A DNA stretch of 64,000 bases from Actinospineispora spinosispora DSM 44797 (GCF_000429025.1 NZ_KE386833.1:138582-202581), one strand, 5' to 3'; counted from the first letter of the stretch, positions 8,262-16,741 are shown. Numbers and translations are program-made. The notes: generated by a model from the sequence alone, not told the origin.

Positions 8262-9722
8262 GTGACGACAGTTCATGAGGTTTCCGGGCAACCGTTGTCC
8301 ATCGATGGTGCGATCGTGGACGACTGGGTGAAGGAGGTGAGTGTCTACAATCCTGGCCATTCCACCGAGATCGTCGGCTTTTTTCCCGAGCTCGGACCGG
8401 AGCACATCGATCGCGCCGTACGCGCGGCGGAACGCGCACAGGTGGCGTGGGCCGGCCTGGGCGCGGCCGAGCGTTTCACCCGCCTGTCGACGGCGGGCGA
8501 GGCGGCCGACGCGGTCCCCGGTGTGGCTGAGCTCCTCGCCAGGGAGACCGGGAAGACCCTCGCCGAGGCGCAGCTCGAACCGGGCTTCTTCGCAATGCTG
8601 CTCCAGAGCTTCGCGCACGGGCTCGACTGGCTCGACGGTGGTGACGTCCTCGAAGACGTCGGGCAGGGCGCGGCGTGGCGGTTCAGGGAACCGTTCGGCG
8701 TGGTCGGGGCGATCGCGCCGTCGAACTATCCACTGCTGCTGTCGACCCTCAAGGTCGTACCGGCGCTGCTCACCGGCAACTCCGTCGTCCTGCTCGCCCC
8801 GCCGACGGCGCCGTTCGGCACGGTGCGGTTCCTGCAGGCCGCCGCGGACGCGCTCCCGCCCGGTGTGCTGACCGTCCTGACCGGTTCCGGTCCGGTACTG
8901 GGGCAGCGCCTGGCCGAGCACGAGCGGGTCCGGAAGATCTCGTTCACCGGTAGCGTCCCGACAGGGCAGGCCGTGGCCAGAGCGGCGGCCGCGAACCTGA
9001 AGTCCGTGGGACTGGAGCTGGGTGGCAACGACCCTGGCATCGTCCTGGACGACTGCGTCCTCGACGACCGGTTCTTCCGTTCGATCGCCGGCGCGGCCTT
9101 CGCGGCGGCGGGCCAGGTGTGTTTCGCGCTCAAACGGCTCTACGTCCCGCGACGGCTGATGCCGACGATCGTGGACGGCCTGACGGCGGTACTCGACGGT
9201 TACGTCGTCGGCGACCAGCTCGACCCGGCCGTGACGATGGGACCGGTGCACACCGAGGCATCGCGTGCGCGGGTGAGGCGCCTGGTCGACGAAGCACGTG
9301 CGGGCGGTGGTGTCGTGCACACCCGGGGAAGTCTGGCGATCGACGAGGACGAAGGGTGGTACCTGCGGCCGGTCGTCGTCGCCGACGCACCGAGCTCCTC
9401 GCGCCTGGTGCAGGAGGAGCAGTTCGGCCCGGCACTGCCGATCGTCGGCTACGACTCGATCGAGCACGCGACCGCGATGGCCAACGAGACGATCTACGGG
9501 CTGGGTAGCTCGATCTGGACCGAGGACGAGTCCAGGGGCGTCGAGCTGTCCCGTCGCCTGGTAGCCGGCGGGACCTTCATCAACGGCCACGGCTTCTTCG
9601 CCATGGACTTCAGGATCTGTCTCACCGGAGCGAAGCTCAGCGGTGTCGGCCAGGACGGAGCGGGTGCACATGCCCTCTCCGCCTATACCGAGCCCCACGC
9701 GGTGAGTGTCACACCGAGCTGA
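8262..9722 (+). CDS. Aldehyde dehydrogenase family protein
   Basis: A 486-aa NAD(P)+-dependent aldehyde dehydrogenase. Visible catalytic elements: Asn155 in SNYP, nucleotide loop SFTGSVPTG at 227-235, general base Glu252 in LELGGND and nucleophile Cys287 in GQVCFAL; EEQFGPALP follows later. It starts with GTG, with AAGGGG a few bases upstream. Most likely it oxidises an aldehyde released by ring fission or aldol cleavage to the acid. It is preceded by a 99-nt gap and followed by a 56-nt gap, in the same direction as its neighbours, so one transcript from the operator C/D promoter is plausible. Confidence 0.92.
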   Translation: MTTVHEVSGQPLSIDGAIVDDWVKEVSVYNPGHSTEIVGFFPELGPEHIDRAVRAAERAQVAWAGLGAAERFTRLSTAGEAADAVPGVAELLARETGKTLAEAQLEPGFFAMLLQSFAHGLDWLDGGDVLEDVGQGAAWRFREPFGVVGAIAPSNYPLLLSTLKVVPALLTGNSVVLLAPPTAPFGTVRFLQAAADALPPGVLTVLTGSGPVLGQRLAEHERVRKISFTGSVPTGQAVARAAAANLKSVGLELGGNDPGIVLDDCVLDDRFFRSIAGAAFAAAGQVCFALKRLYVPRRLMPTIVDGLTAVLDGYVVGDQLDPAVTMGPVHTEASRARVRRLVDEARAGGGVVHTRGSLAIDEDEGWYLRPVVVADAPSSSRLVQEEQFGPALPIVGYDSIEHATAMANETIYGLGSSIWTEDESRGVELSRRLVAGGTFINGHGFFAMDFRICLTGAKLSGVGQDGAGAHALSAYTEPHAVSVTPS

Positions 9723-9778
9723 CCCCATCGGCATCAGCTCGGACAACGACGAGGAATCGGGACATCGGAGAGTGTGGC

Positions 9779-11254
9779 GTGACTGAAGGTCGACGTAATC
9801 GGATCCTGATCAAGGGGGGATACGTCCTGACGATGAACCCCGCCGACTGGGAGCTGGAGGTGGGCAGCGTCCTGGTGGAGGGCGACATCATCATCGATGT
9901 CGCCCCGCACATCGAGGCGCCGGACGCGGAGGTGATCGATGCGACGGGCATGGTGATCATGCCTGGTTTCGTCGACACCCACCGGCACACGTGGCAGTCA
10001 CTGCTGCGCGGGCTCTACTCGGACACGAGCATCATCGAGTTCCTCGGCAGCCTTCGTAACCGGGTCACGGCCAACTACACCGCCGAGGACGCCTACGTGG
10101 CGAACCTGGTGGGAGCGCTGGAAGCCGTCGACGCAGGCGTGACGACCTTCATCGACTACTCGCACTGCATCCACACACCCGAACACGCGGACGCACTGGT
10201 CCGAGGTCTTCAGGAGGTCGGGATCCGTGCCGTGTACGCCTACGGCTACAGCGGCTCGAGCCTGGTGACCGATCCGAAGCTGAAGGGGTTCCGGACGTTC
10301 GAGGAGAAGGTCGCGGATTCCCGCCGTATCGCCGAGACCTACCTTTCGGCCGAGAACGGGTTGCTGACCAGGGGCATCGCCATCACGGAGACGGCGATCG
10401 CCCCGTTCAACCGGACGATCAGCGAGATCCGGGCGGCGAACGAGCTGGACGCGACGATCATCACGCACACCGGCGCGATGTGGGGCTCGGCCTGCACGAA
10501 CGGCGTCCGCGAGCTGCGCCACCACGGCCTGCTGCACGAGAAACAGGTGCACGTGCACTGCTGTTCCCTGGAGGACGACGACTTCCGCATGCTGGCGGAC
10601 GCCGGCGCGAAGGTGTCGATCGCACCGGAGACCGAGATGGGCATGGGAATGGGCAGGCCACCGATCCGCAAGTGCATCGAGCACGGGATCAAACCCACGC
10701 TCAGTGTCGACGTGGCGTCGTTCAACTCCGGTGACCTGATCGGCCAGTGCCGGACGGGACTGCTCTTTCAGCGGGCGATGGACAACGACGAGTTCCTCCT
10801 CCGGGGCGACATGCCACTGAGAATGGACCTGAAGGTCAGGGACGCGCTGCGCTGGGCGACGATCAACGGGGCGGAAGCGTGCAGCCTGGGCAGCAGGATC
10901 GGTTCGCTGGTGCCGGGCAAGAAGGCGGACATCATCCTCGTCGGTGGACTCTCGATGAACATGATCCCTCGCCCCGACATGGTCGGGAGCGTCGTGCTCC
11001 AGGCGAACTCGACGAACGTGCGCACGGTGCTGGTCGACGGCAGGGTGCTCAAGCGGGACGGTGTCCTGGTCGACGTCGATCTGAGCCGCATCCGAGAGTT
11101 GGCGACCCGAGCCCAGACGGCGTTGTTCGAGCGGGTCACCGAGGGCGGGCCGATGCTGCCGCCCATCGGTCACGACTGGCTGACCCGGATGAACAAGGTG
11201 TGGGCCGACAACCTGGCAGAGTCCGGGTTGCCCAACCGATGGCAGATGGTCTGA
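9779..11254 (+). CDS. Cytosine deaminase/TrzN-type amidohydrolase
   Basis: A 491-aa metal-dependent hydrolase of the cytosine deaminase/chlorohydrolase (ATZ/TRZ) group. Metal ligands: HRH at 68-70 (DTHRHTWQSLLRG), His in ITHTG, His in HVHCC, and Asp in SVDVAS. The C-terminal segment (GSLVPGKKADIILV) completes the composite beta domain. These enzymes deaminate or dechlorinate N-heteroaromatic rings, which supports a nitrogen-heterocycle substrate for this cluster. It starts at GTG 9779 with GGAGAG just upstream. Length is normal. It is the last enzyme gene before the TetR regulator. Confidence 0.88.
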   Translation: MTEGRRNRILIKGGYVLTMNPADWELEVGSVLVEGDIIIDVAPHIEAPDAEVIDATGMVIMPGFVDTHRHTWQSLLRGLYSDTSIIEFLGSLRNRVTANYTAEDAYVANLVGALEAVDAGVTTFIDYSHCIHTPEHADALVRGLQEVGIRAVYAYGYSGSSLVTDPKLKGFRTFEEKVADSRRIAETYLSAENGLLTRGIAITETAIAPFNRTISEIRAANELDATIITHTGAMWGSACTNGVRELRHHGLLHEKQVHVHCCSLEDDDFRMLADAGAKVSIAPETEMGMGMGRPPIRKCIEHGIKPTLSVDVASFNSGDLIGQCRTGLLFQRAMDNDEFLLRGDMPLRMDLKVRDALRWATINGAEACSLGSRIGSLVPGKKADIILVGGLSMNMIPRPDMVGSVVLQANSTNVRTVLVDGRVLKRDGVLVDVDLSRIRELATRAQTALFERVTEGGPMLPPIGHDWLTRMNKVWADNLAESGLPNRWQMV

Positions 11255-11272
11255 GCCCGTGCCGGCACTGTG

Positions 11273-11402
11273 ATGACCAGCGGTCGTAATGATCTGACGG
11301 TACCGACCTGTCGCCCCGCCGGGTGACCGGGAAGCGGCTAGACTGCGGGACGTGCGTCGAGCAGCGGGGGTAGCTGTCATGACAGTGACTGTCGGTCATA
11401 GC
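11273..11402. promoter_or_regulatory. Operators E and F upstream of the TetR gene
   Basis: Operator E (11273-11290) reads TGACC-AGC-GGTC plus one mismatch. Operator F (11385-11402) reads TGACT-GTC-GGTCA with one mismatch. Next to F is a separate perfect 12-bp palindrome, CTGTCATGACAG, at 11374-11385. A TAGACT hexamer at 11339-11344 is a possible -10. Their position before the TetR gene suggests autoregulation (inference). Confidence 0.6.
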
Positions 11403-11452
11403 CGTGCTGGTTTTCGGTGTGCTTGTTCGGGCCGGCCGGCCGCGGTTCGGCG

Positions 11453-12043
11453 ATGAGTCCGGCTCCGGTGTCGCGGGTCAAACGGCCGGAGTCGCGTAGG
11501 CAGGAGTTGCTCGACGCGGCGCTGAAGGTCTTCCTCCGGAAGGGGCCGGCCACCGTGTCGGTGGAAGACGTGACCTCCGCCGCCGGTGCGGCGAAGGGCA
11601 CCTTCTACCGCTACTTCAGCTCCCGCGACGAGCTGACCGAGGCTCTGCGCGATCGGTTCACCAGGGCGTTCATCGCTGTCGCCGCGGAGCGGACGGGCGA
11701 GGCGTCGGCGGCGGGATGGTGGAGTCAGCTCGAGGCGTTCGTCGAGTGCTTCATCGAGTACGGCGTCGAGCACCGCAGGGAACACGAGGTGCTGTTCCAC
11801 ACGGTGGCACCGCCGGTCGCATCGGGCACCGACGGCAGGCTCGTCGAGTGGCTGGGCAACTTCATCAGATCCGGGATCGGCGCCGGTGCGTTCGTGGTCG
11901 AGGAGCCGGACGTGACCGCGATGCTGCTGATCAGCGCCAGTCACGCGGTGGTCGACGCCGCGAACAGCGGCAGGTACGAGCGGGAGAAGCTCACCCGCGC
12001 TCTCCTGCGGATCTGGCGTAAGACGCTGCAGCCAGGTGAATAG
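11453..12043 (+). CDS. TetR family regulator of the 0.2-11 kb cluster
   Basis: A 196-aa TetR protein. The helix-turn-helix spans about residues 36-60 (VSVEDVTSAAGAAKGTFYRYF), followed by an all-helical ligand-binding part. A GTG at 11417 would add 12 residues; the ATG at 11453 fits the usual N-terminal length better, though neither has a good ribosome site. Its own upstream region carries operators E and F, and the same motif is found at 2.1 and 7.6 kb, so it most likely represses the whole catabolic cluster and itself until a pathway compound binds. The ligand is unknown. Confidence 0.85.
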   Translation: MSPAPVSRVKRPESRRQELLDAALKVFLRKGPATVSVEDVTSAAGAAKGTFYRYFSSRDELTEALRDRFTRAFIAVAAERTGEASAAGWWSQLEAFVECFIEYGVEHRREHEVLFHTVAPPVASGTDGRLVEWLGNFIRSGIGAGAFVVEEPDVTAMLLISASHAVVDAANSGRYEREKLTRALLRIWRKTLQPGE

Positions 12044-12128
12044 CCGGGGCGCACGAGCCTCGACACGATCAGACCGCCCGAAGCCGGGCACGACACAGCT
12101 CGGCGCTCCGCCGACCGGAGGTTGACGT

Positions 12129-12554
12129 ATGTCCACGATCCCACCCGCCGACTCGACGTTCGGTGCGAAGCTGCGTGTCCGGTTCGACCACGAGATGGTC
12201 GTGTGGCTCACCACCGTGGACGGGAAGGGTGTGCCGCAACCGAACCCGGTCTGGTTCATCGCCGAGGAATCCGGCCTGCTCGTCTACAACCAGACCAGCG
12301 CGGCACGGTTGCGGAACATCGCCGATCGGCCGGCAGTGGCGATGAACTTCAACAACGGCGACGGGAACGGTGACATCGTCGTGCTGACCGGCATCGCCGA
12401 GGTCGTCGACGACGTGCCGGCCGCTGACGCGCACGAGACGTTCATGCGGAAGTACCGGCACCAGCTCACCAAGGTCGGCTTCGACCCGGCCGGCTATGCA
12501 CAGACGTTCCCCGTGCCGCTCAGGGTTCACATCACCGGAGTCCGGGGCACCTGA
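12129..12554 (+). CDS. PPOX-class F420-dependent protein (TIGR03667-like)
   Basis: A 141-aa split-barrel flavin/F420-binding protein of the pyridoxamine-phosphate-oxidase class. The opening (RVRFDHEMVVWLTTVDGKGVPQ), the strand PNPVWFIAEES and the later VAMNFNNGDGNGDIVVLTG follow the family pattern of mycobacterial Rv3369-type proteins. Many members bind F420H2 and reduce unsaturated or nitro compounds. CGGAGG stands 7 nt before the ATG. It lies 85 nt after the TetR gene on the same strand and might be read with it, but no cluster operator lies in front. It converges with the anti-sigma-like gene, the stops being 18 nt apart. Confidence 0.8.
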   Translation: MSTIPPADSTFGAKLRVRFDHEMVVWLTTVDGKGVPQPNPVWFIAEESGLLVYNQTSAARLRNIADRPAVAMNFNNGDGNGDIVVLTGIAEVVDDVPAADAHETFMRKYRHQLTKVGFDPAGYAQTFPVPLRVHITGVRGT

Positions 12555-12572
12555 GTCGCCGCCCCGGCGGGC

Positions 12573-13016
12573 TCAGCCGCCTTCCGGACCTGGGTCCGGG
12601 TCAGAACTCGACGGCCGGGAGCGCAACGGGTTGCGCAGCAGCACCCGGGTACCCCGCTCGTCGACGTGCACTCGCACGGATTCGACCAGGCCCTTCATCA
12701 GGGCGATGCCGTGCCCGGTCGACCCCTCGGCCGGAGCCCGCCAGGTGCCGTAGTCGACGACCTCGATGCACACCGCGGAGGGCTCCGTCCACAGCACCAG
12801 CTCCACGCTGCCCAGAACCCCCGGGTCGTAGGCATGGTCCATGACGTTCGTCATCGCCGCGTCGACCGCGATGATGACGCTGGCCTCGTCGTCATCGCTC
12901 AACGCCAGGCTGCTCAGCCATCTGTGGACCTCGGCGCGCACCGTGACGGCCAGGTGTGGATCGGCCGGCCAGCTGTAGCGCAGATATCCCTCCGAGGCGG
13001 GCGGCTCAACGATCAT
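12573..13016 (-). CDS. RsbW-like ATP-binding anti-sigma/serine kinase
   Basis: A 147-aa HATPase_c_2 domain protein. The N-box region reads AVDAAMTNVMDHAYD (Asn present; the usual Glu is Asp), the G1 box EVVDYGTW and the G2 box GHGIALMKGLV. Such proteins bind sigma factors or phosphorylate anti-anti-sigma (STAS) partners in general stress or light responses. No sigma or STAS gene lies next to it, so its partner must be encoded elsewhere. AGGACG stands before the ATG. The acidic, proline-rich C-terminal tail (about 17 residues) is probably disordered. Confidence 0.8.
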   Translation of the reverse strand: MIVEPPASEGYLRYSWPADPHLAVTVRAEVHRWLSSLALSDDDEASVIIAVDAAMTNVMDHAYDPGVLGSVELVLWTEPSAVCIEVVDYGTWRAPAEGSTGHGIALMKGLVESVRVHVDERGTRVLLRNPLRSRPSSSDPDPGPEGG

Positions 13017-13130
13017 TGCTTAGGCGTCCTCGCGCGGTCCGTCCGATGCACCTGACATACCGACATTATCGGTCGCGAGGCCCGGCCGACACCGCTCACG
13101 GTGTCATCGCGTCGGTTACCGGGCGCCACG

Positions 13131-13202
13131 GCTCGCACAGATCGAGTACACGCCGCACAGAGGCTGGGGCCTCTGTGCGGCGTGCACTCGGTCTGTGCGA
13201 GC
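13131..13202. terminator. 34-bp stem-loop after ChrB-N-like gene
   Basis: Arms 13131-13164 and 13169-13202 pair over 34 positions with two mismatches, both of which could be G-U pairs in RNA, around a 4-nt loop. The right arm reaches the stop codon of the leftward ChrB-like gene. There is no T-run, so it would be a U-less actinobacterial terminator or mRNA-stabilising hairpin. Confidence 0.75.
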
Positions 13203-13771
13203 TATTCGGGGTTGTCGGGCTCGGGGGTGTGGACTCCCATCGCCTCGTCCCGGAAGGCCGCCAGCTCCTCGGCGGCGGCTTCGACGGCCGCTCGTGCGTC
13301 CGCTCCGAGTGGCGCATCGAAGTAGTCCCGCGCGGCGATGCGGGACATCCAGCGGCGGAACCGTTCCAGATCGACCTCGGACTCCTCCACCTCCGCGTAG
13401 ATCACCCGCCCCCGCTTGCGCTCGTACTCCAGCTCGGAGGAGAACATCGGAAGTCTGTCCAGCACCTCGGCGTACTCGGCGTCGATCGCGTCCTTCATCT
13501 CGGCGATGATCCGGTTCTCGGCCGCGCGGTCGAGTAACGAGACCCGCCGCATCTGCCCGACGCGACCCACGCGGCGTGTCTCGTCCAGCATCCGTCGCAC
13601 AGCCTCGATGACCTCGGGCCGTGCCGGCACCATGAACGTGGATTGGTCCACCAGGTAGGCGCCGAGCGAGCCCCAGCTCCGCCAGGTGAACTCCTGCCAC
13701 TTCGGCTCGGAGCCCGCGACGGGCATGCTCGCCCACACCCAGGCGCCGTCCGGGTCGTCTTTCATGTCCAC
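13202..13771 (-). CDS. ChrB N-terminal domain-like protein
   Basis: A 189-aa protein matching the N-terminal domain of chromate-resistance protein ChrB. Visible traits are the opening hydrophobic strand WVWASMPV, a middle stretch rich in Glu/Arg (MKDAIDAEYAEVLDRL), and the C-terminal segment RWMSRIAARDYFDAP, which fits the conserved ChrB block ending in DFFGAP. The C-terminal rhodanese-like half of full-length ChrB is missing, and there is no chrA transporter nearby, so chromate resistance should not be assumed. It lies 22 nt downstream of a TetR gene on the same strand and may be co-transcribed with it. A 34-bp stem-loop follows the stop. Confidence 0.7.
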   Translation of the reverse strand: MDMKDDPDGAWVWASMPVAGSEPKWQEFTWRSWGSLGAYLVDQSTFMVPARPEVIEAVRRMLDETRRVGRVGQMRRVSLLDRAAENRIIAEMKDAIDAEYAEVLDRLPMFSSELEYERKRGRVIYAEVEESEVDLERFRRWMSRIAARDYFDAPLGADARAAVEAAAEELAAFRDEAMGVHTPEPDNPE

Positions 13772-13793
13772 GTCCCAGGAACCTACCCGCCCG

Positions 13794-14459
13794 TCACCGG
13801 GCAGGCCCGATGGAAGCGACGGGCGGCGGTTCCTGGTCCAGGACGAGGGCGGTGAGCTCGTCCACGAACTGGGGGACCAGCCGGGCGGAGCGGGCGGTGG
13901 GGTTGGAGTGGTAGAGCGCCATTCGGCCGTGCGCGGCCATGAAGACCACCACCGCGGCCCGGTCGGCGGGCAGTCGCAACCGCCGGCCGGCGTCCTCGGC
14001 GAGCTGGAGCGAATGCTGGAACAGAGCGAGGATGTCGATCACCGGGCTGGGTGCCGACGGCGGCGCCTGGGACGGCCTGCGGAACAGGATTCGGTAGTGC
14101 CCGGGATGGTTGATGGCGAAGTCGCAGTAGGCGTGCAGCTGGTCGTGCACCCGCCGCACCGGGTCGACGTCCCGCGTGGCGTCGCTGCTGTCGCCCGCGC
14201 GCTCGATCCGCTCGCGCAGCCGCTGGATCTCGTGCTCGAGCAGCCCGTCCAGGAGCGCGGCGCGATCGGCGAAATGTGCGTAGATGCTGGCCGGAGCGAT
14301 ACCGGTGGCTCGGGCCACCCCTCGAATGGTCAGCCCGTCCTCGTTGTCCAGCTCTGACAGCAGCCGGCTCGCCGCATCCAGGATCTCCGCGTGAAGCCGG
14401 TCGCCCTCGCCCCACCGGTTGCGGGTGCGAGCTGCCGAGCCGCTCGACTGGTTGCTCAC
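13794..14459 (-). CDS. TetR family regulator (divergent from DHA2 exporter)
   Basis: A 221-aa TetR protein with HTH at about residues 43-72 (LTIRGVARATGIAPASIYAHF) and a C-terminal ligand domain of the type with FRRPSQAP after the YRILF segment. The GTG at 14459 is chosen because AGGGAGA lies about 10 nt upstream; a GTG at 14507 would add 16 residues without a site. It is divergent from the exporter at 14592, with a 21-bp palindrome between, so it probably represses that pump and itself. Confidence 0.82.
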   Translation of the reverse strand: MSNQSSGSAARTRNRWGEGDRLHAEILDAASRLLSELDNEDGLTIRGVARATGIAPASIYAHFADRAALLDGLLEHEIQRLRERIERAGDSSDATRDVDPVRRVHDQLHAYCDFAINHPGHYRILFRRPSQAPPSAPSPVIDILALFQHSLQLAEDAGRRLRLPADRAAVVVFMAAHGRMALYHSNPTARSARLVPQFVDELTALVLDQEPPPVASIGPAR

Positions 14460-14521
14460 GCCGTCATTCTCCCTGAGCCGGACCTCGGGGCGGGGAGAAC
14501 CTCTCACCTGGGTCTTTCACG

Positions 14522-14542
14522 GCTTACCGAACAATTGTAAGC
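14522..14542. promoter_or_regulatory. Candidate TetR operator
   Basis: Perfect 6-bp arms GCTTAC and GTAAGC flank a 9-nt centre, giving a 21-bp palindrome midway between the divergent TetR (start 14459) and DHA2 exporter (start 14592) genes. Assignment to this TetR is inferred from position. Confidence 0.5.
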
Positions 14543-14591
14543 TATCTCAGCGAACAGTCGTTCGTCGATCTTGTCGCTGAGGCGGGTGAGC

Positions 14592-16133
14592 ATGTCGACG
14601 TCCACGCGCACCGAGGCGCCGGCGCCCGTCGCGGTGGCGACGCGACCCATGTCGCCGCCGCCCGACGCCACGTGGGGTCTTTCGCTCGCGGTTGTCGTCA
14701 TCGGTGTGTTCATGTCGGTGCTCAACACCACCAGCGTGAACGTCGCGCTGAGCCGGATGGCGGCCGACCTGGCCGCGAGCACCGACGACATCCAGTGGGT
14801 GTCCACGGCCTACAACCTGTGCCTCGGCGTGGTCGTGCCGGCCAGTGCATGGCTCGGGGACCGGCTCGGGCTCAAGCGGTTGTACCTGTGGTCGCTGGTC
14901 GGGTTCTGCGTCGGCTCGGCGCTCTGCGGTCTGGCGACCGACCTGACCAGTGAGATCGTGTTCCGTGTCCTGCAGGCGGCGCCGGGCGGCATGTTGCCGG
15001 TGACCTGCATGACCATCCTGTACCGGATCGTGCCCAAGCAGCGGATCGGCACCGCGATGGGGCTCTACGGGCTGGGCATGGTGGTCGCCCCGGCGGTCGG
15101 CCCGACACTGGGTGGCTACCTGGTCGAGTACGCGAGCTGGCGACTGGTGTACTTCGTCAACCTGCCGGTCGGTCTGATCGGCCTGGTTGCCGCGGCGGCG
15201 GTGCTTCCGAAGCTGGAGGGCCGTCCGGGCCGGCGGTTCGACGCACCGGGTTTCGCCTGCATCGCGGGCGGCTTGTTCGCGCTGCTGCTGGCGGCGTCGG
15301 AGGGGGAGGACTGGGGCTGGACCGGGTACCGGGTCCTTCTGCTGGTCGTCGTGGCGGTGTTGCTGCTGGCCCTGTTCGTGGTGATCGAGCTGGAGGTCGA
15401 CGACCCGCTGCTGGACGTGCGTGCGCTGCGCAACTGGCCGCTGGTCAACTCGCTGGTCCTGATCGCGCTACAGGCGATCGGGTTGTTCGCGGTGTCCTTC
15501 TACGTCCCGATCTTCCTGCAGGAGGGCCAAGGCCTCACGGCGCTGAACACCGGATTCGTACTGCTGCCGCAGGGGCTGGTGATGATGCTGTGCATGCCGC
15601 TGGCCGGCCGGATCACCGACAGGTTCGGTGCCCGCTGGCCGGCGGTGGCGGGGCTGGCGATCTCCGGGGTCGGCCTGCTCATGCTCGCGCGCATCAACCC
15701 GGACATGACCCGGGGAGAGTTCATCGCGGCGCTGATGCTGCGTGCCGTGGGCCCTGGCCTGGCCATGATGCCGATCACCACGGCCGGCATCTCGTCACTG
15801 CCGCCGCACCTGGCCGGCGCGGGCAGCGCGTTCAACCAGCTCGTCCAGCGGGTCACCGCGGCCCTCGGGCTCGCCATGCTCACCGCGTTGGCGACCGGAC
15901 GGCAGGCCCAGCTGTGGGCCGATCGTTCGGCCCTGCTCACGCCGGCCGACGAGCGGGTGCACACGATGGCCGCGCGTGGCGCCGAGGGGCTCGCGCCACT
16001 GTATGAATCGCTCCAGCTTCATGTGTTGGCTCAGGCGTACAGCGACGTGTTCCTGCTCTGTGGGGCGGTCACACTGGCCGCCATCCCACTGGCCCTGTTC
16101 ATCCGACGACCCGCTACCGGCGGTCCCGCGTAG
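14592..16133 (+). CDS. DHA2 family MFS drug exporter
   Basis: A 513-aa transporter of the EmrB/QacA type, which usually has 14 transmembrane helices and exports drugs by proton antiport. The first helix starts near residue 30 (LSLAVVVIGVFMSVLNTT); motif A is GDRLGLKRLYLWS and motif C is GLGMVVAPAVGPTLGG. The ATG at 14592 follows GAGGCGG; an earlier TTG would add seven residues. It is probably controlled by the divergent TetR. It converges with the MarR gene with no gap (stops at 16133/16134). It is paralogous to the exporters at 16742-18253 and 48051-49640. Confidence 0.9.
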   Translation: MSTSTRTEAPAPVAVATRPMSPPPDATWGLSLAVVVIGVFMSVLNTTSVNVALSRMAADLAASTDDIQWVSTAYNLCLGVVVPASAWLGDRLGLKRLYLWSLVGFCVGSALCGLATDLTSEIVFRVLQAAPGGMLPVTCMTILYRIVPKQRIGTAMGLYGLGMVVAPAVGPTLGGYLVEYASWRLVYFVNLPVGLIGLVAAAAVLPKLEGRPGRRFDAPGFACIAGGLFALLLAASEGEDWGWTGYRVLLLVVVAVLLLALFVVIELEVDDPLLDVRALRNWPLVNSLVLIALQAIGLFAVSFYVPIFLQEGQGLTALNTGFVLLPQGLVMMLCMPLAGRITDRFGARWPAVAGLAISGVGLLMLARINPDMTRGEFIAALMLRAVGPGLAMMPITTAGISSLPPHLAGAGSAFNQLVQRVTAALGLAMLTALATGRQAQLWADRSALLTPADERVHTMAARGAEGLAPLYESLQLHVLAQAYSDVFLLCGAVTLAAIPLALFIRRPATGGPA

Positions 16134-16643
16134 TCACTCGTCGGCGCCGGGCCCGGCGGCTGCCTCGGCGCCGTCGGAGAGGCTGTGCAGCTTGCTCGGG
16201 TCCACGTGGGCGAGCAGGGCCTTGCCGATCCGGACCAGGTCGGCCTGCATGTCCGGGCTGAGCGGGGCGAAGAAGTTCTCCCGGATGCTGCGCGCGTAGC
16301 GCGGCATGGCGCGCTCGATGAGCGCCGCCCCCTGCTCGGTCAGCACAGCGCTCCAGCCGCGACGGTCGCCCGCACTCACCTCACGCCGGACCAGCCCGTC
16401 GGCCTCCAGGCGTCCGATGGCGTGGGTCATCCGGCTCGGCTTGGACTCGGTCTGCTCGGCCAGTTCGGTCATCCGCATGGCCTGGCCGGGGGCGTGCCTC
16501 AGGCGCCACAGGATCTCGAAGTACGTCCGGGACAACCCGATGTCGTTCTGCAGCTCCTGGTCCAGCCGGGCCATCATCGCGACCCAGGAGGTGTTGAACG
16601 CCCGGAAGACCCGTAGCTCCTCGGGATCGAGCCAGTCAGCCAT
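16134..16643 (-). CDS. MarR family regulator
   Basis: A 169-aa winged-helix regulator. The recognition region MRMTELAEQTESKPSRMTHAIGRLEADGLV and the wing RREVSAGDRRGWSAVLT are clear. MarR proteins are ligand-responsive dimeric repressors. It is divergent from the DHA2 exporter at 16742 with 98 bp between, including a palindrome at 16703-16715, so it probably controls that exporter. Confidence 0.88.
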   Translation of the reverse strand: MADWLDPEELRVFRAFNTSWVAMMARLDQELQNDIGLSRTYFEILWRLRHAPGQAMRMTELAEQTESKPSRMTHAIGRLEADGLVRREVSAGDRRGWSAVLTEQGAALIERAMPRYARSIRENFFAPLSPDMQADLVRIGKALLAHVDPSKLHSLSDGAEAAAGPGADE

Positions 16644-16702
16644 ACCTGAACCTTAGTCCGGACGGCTCTGCGCTCCCGGTGCCGATCGCATGAACTTCGG
16701 CG

Positions 16703-16736
16703 CTGGATAGTCCAGCACTGAAATACATGCTATAAG
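16703..16736 (+). promoter_or_regulatory. Palindrome and leaderless promoter of second DHA2 exporter
   Basis: CTGGA-TAG-TCCAG at 16703-16715 is a perfect short palindrome and a candidate MarR operator. TATAAG at 16731-16736 lies 5 nt before the ATG at 16742, the spacing expected of a leaderless transcript. Confidence 0.45.
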
Positions 16737-16741
16737 TGGGC

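Noticed and set aside
13202..13771. Chromate resistance determinant
   Set aside because: Only a ChrB N-terminal-like domain is present, with no ChrA.
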